Assembly (NCBI GenBank): GCA_001412365.1
Contig: LKUE01000176.1
Location: 1-17,518, forward strand
DNA length: 17,518 bases
From: Desulfuromonas sp. SDB
GTDB taxonomy: Bacteria; SDB-A
Direction of reading: 5' to 3'
Position 1 is the stretch's first letter. Each line of letters starts with the position of its first letter. Of the stretch, positions 15,994-17,518 are shown piece by piece. The position numbers and the translations under genes were made by a program. The notes below the pieces were generated by a model. It saw only the letters and a program-made list of their open reading frames with translations, had not been told where the DNA came from and searched no databases.

Positions 15994-17034
15994 CTACCAC
16001 CATACATCAAGAGTAAATCTGTAGTTGGTGGTGGGGAAATCATAGAGCGGAGAATCAATGCCGATATCAAAATTAAAATTTCTAAATTTTATTCCCCCGC
16101 CATAGGTAAATCCTTTTCTGGATCCTGCTTCATCAATAAAGTACCCTAAACGGACAAAAATCATTTCATAATAACCGAATTCCAAGCCCATCGCTTTCCA
16201 AGTGTCATCCCAGATATAGTCATATTCTTTGGCTTTCAACTCATCCATAATTCCTACCACAACTTTAACTAAATCAAAAGAAGCTCTGATTTCCCAAAGA
16301 TTAACCGGAATTTTAGTGGTATCATCAGTTTGTTCTTGGTTAAACCAATGATAGGATGTGCCAATTCTTACGGTTTGAGGGATAGGGTCCTTTTCCCCTG
16401 TTTCAGTATAACTTAATCCCGGACCGATATTTTGAATAGCAGCGCCTAAACTCAATCCTTTAATTGGAGTCTTATAAAGCAGCCCTCCGTCAATAGCCCA
16501 ACTCATTCCTGCACCGCCACCTTTTGTATTTAACAATTGACTTACCAGCCAGGAGGGAGCTAAATAACTGTAAATATATTTTATCCCTATTCCTCCGGAA
16601 AGATCTGAGGTTAGCTTCAATCCATAATTTAATTGCACTGCCAAATCAAAGGTTCTGAATTTTGCAATAGTATTTCCACTTTCATCAGTTGCTTCAGTTT
16701 CACCAGTGGTCAGATAAATTAGATTTCCTCCAAAAGTCCCCATGTCACTTATTGGATATATAACTCCCAGATATTCATAATACATACTGGGGTATAGTCC
16801 GGGAAGCCAATTGGAATGCATCAGAGAAAAAGATTTACGGTCGATAAATCCCAATCCTGCCGGATTGTAGTAATTGGCAAAACCATCGTCTGCCACTGCT
16901 ACATAAGCACCTCCCATTCCCACTGGCCTTGCTCCGGGAAAGATGGTCAAAAATATTGCCGCAGCTTGATTAGTACTGGCATAAGCTGTACTAAAAAACA
17001 TTAGAAATAAAATCGGCAAAATAAATTTTTTCAA
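15994..17034 (-). CDS. PorV/PorQ-family outer-membrane beta-barrel protein, probable T9SS PorV
   Basis: This is a 346-aa FadL-like barrel. The signal peptide is clear (KK, hydrophobic 4-15, cleavage probably after A19 in TAYA|S). The mature start shows the family signature GARPVGMGGAYVAVADD (34-50) and NYYNPAGLGF (54-63). The rest alternates amphipathic strands, and the protein ends in a Trp (DVWW), as outer-membrane barrels do. In Bacteroidota, PorV carries T9SS cargo from the translocon to the sortase PorU. The preceding gene here looks like a PorU C-terminus, which supports PorV over PorQ. The start is a TTG at 17034, fixed by AGGAGG at 17039-17044 (4-nt spacer). The length is a little under the usual PorV. 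Confidence 0.82.
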   Translation of the reverse strand: MKKFILPILFLMFFSTAYASTNQAAAIFLTIFPGARPVGMGGAYVAVADDGFANYYNPAGLGFIDRKSFSLMHSNWLPGLYPSMYYEYLGVIYPISDMGTFGGNLIYLTTGETEATDESGNTIAKFRTFDLAVQLNYGLKLTSDLSGGIGIKYIYSYLAPSWLVSQLLNTKGGGAGMSWAIDGGLLYKTPIKGLSLGAAIQNIGPGLSYTETGEKDPIPQTVRIGTSYHWFNQEQTDDTTKIPVNLWEIRASFDLVKVVVGIMDELKAKEYDYIWDDTWKAMGLEFGYYEMIFVRLGYFIDEAGSRKGFTYGGGIKFRNFNFDIGIDSPLYDFPTTNYRFTLDVWW

Positions 17035-17038
17035 AATT

Positions 17039-17044
17039 CCTCCT
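17039..17044 (-). promoter_or_regulatory. Shine-Dalgarno deciding the TTG start of the PorV-like gene
   Basis: AGGAGG, spacer AATT, then TTG AAA AAA on the minus strand. The TTG immediately precedes the positively charged start of the signal peptide, so both signals agree. Confidence 0.75.
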
Positions 17045-17216
17045 AATTAAAATCCTATCTTTTAATATTAAATTGAAATTATGTTTTACGGTTTATAAAT
17101 TTATTTAAAATTTTATGATAATTTCTTAATTTACCCTAAACTGATTAAAAGTTTCTATCACCTCCAAATTCTTTTTCTTTTTAACCTTATTTCCAGTTAA
17201 AAATCAACCTACTTTT
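17045..17216 (-). other. AT-rich leader region before the PorV-like gene
   Basis: This intergenic stretch probably holds the promoter of the PorV-like gene, but I cannot point to a convincing -35/-10 pair or a Bacteroidota-type TAnnTTTG box. TATCAT occurs on the minus strand without a good -35. A full GGAGGTGA (17158-17165 on the minus strand) complements the 16S 3' end but has no start codon at usable distance. I see no terminator after the upstream gene, so read-through into the PorV-like gene is possible. Confidence 0.4.
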
Positions 17217-17518
17217 TTATCTGCAAATAAACAATTTTTCAATTTCAACTAATTCCTTCTCCGAACCGGGCGATTCCGGATCACTCCAATCTGCTGCTAT
17301 CCGGTAAAAATATACTCCATTGGACGGCTGGTCTCCTTCCTCATCCCTTCCATCCCAATGCACCGTATTAAATCCTGAACTCACCTCCACCGGACCCAGC
17401 TCCCTGATCTTCCTTCCCCCTACCGTGTATATCTCTATTCTCACTGTAGCCATACCCCGGGTCAATATAAAAGTGAAATCAGTTCTCTCCTCCATCGGAT
17501 TGGGATAATTCATCACCT
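17217..17518 (-). CDS. C-terminal fragment of a T9SS protein, probably the sortase PorU (FlgD-Ig-like end)
   Basis: Only the last 100 or so residues are in the window, and the gene continues past the right edge. They form a FlgD-Ig-like / type IX C-terminal domain. NYPNPMEERTDFTF opens it, followed by VRIEIYTVGGRKIREL, VHWDGRDEEGD, NGVYFYRI and a final EKLFI strand. Such domains end T9SS cargo proteins and also the C25-peptidase sortase PorU. The long gap between the last two strands, ending ELVEIEKLFICR, and the adjacency to a PorV-like gene favour PorU by inference. The catalytic part is not visible, so any T9SS cargo protein remains possible. Confidence 0.7.
   Translation of the reverse strand, partial: VMNYPNPMEERTDFTFILTRGMATVRIEIYTVGGRKIRELGPVEVSSGFNTVHWDGRDEEGDQPSNGVYFYRIAADWSDPESPGSEKELVEIEKLFICR

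Overview
The window reads as a chromosomal stretch from an AT-rich, Gram-negative-type bacterium. At the right end is the last part of a protein with a FlgD-like / type IX sorting-type C-terminal domain. It is followed by a PorV/PorQ-family outer-membrane beta-barrel. This pair resembles the porU-porV neighbourhood of type IX secretion (T9SS). Together with the LPS-type sugar and acyl transferases, it points to the Fibrobacterota-Chlorobiota-Bacteroidota (FCB) group or an allied uncultured phylum. I cannot name the phylum from the sequence alone. No rRNA, tRNA, CRISPR array or transposase was seen.

Layout, left to right. (1) Positions 1-132 are non-coding. (2) A GlcD-type FAD-linked oxidase on the minus strand (133-1659) is head to head with a plus-strand beta-CASP metallo-beta-lactamase-fold RNase-like gene (1672-2994). 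(3) From 15934 down to 2989 there is an unbroken minus-strand run of 13 genes. Read in the direction of transcription they are truB, ribF, rpsO, pnp, an M16 peptidase, a class I aminotransferase, dut, a GT9 heptosyltransferase-like gene, an LpxL-like acyltransferase, a GT4 glycosyltransferase, a polysaccharide deacetylase, a UbiA prenyltransferase and a degenerate adenosine-deaminase-fold protein. Every gap is 50 nt or less and many genes overlap, so they probably form one large operon or a few nested ones. (4) A perfect 28-bp palindrome separates truB from the PorV-like gene (15994-17034). (5) A 182-bp gap precedes the truncated PorU-like gene (17217 to the edge).

Functionally, the first half of the run is classic translation and RNA housekeeping: tRNA pseudouridine, FAD, S15, PNPase, and dUTP clean-up. 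The second half looks like an envelope glycolipid cassette, with sugar transferases, a lipid acyltransferase, a membrane-anchored polysaccharide deacetylase and a polyprenyl transferase. The T9SS genes at the right edge use an outer-membrane glycolipid as cargo anchor in Bacteroidota, so a link to the glycolipid cassette is possible but is only inference.

The most unusual gene is the last of the run (2989-3978). It aligns by eye with adenosine deaminase across its length, but every metal ligand and catalytic residue is replaced. It therefore looks like an intact, maintained pseudoenzyme.
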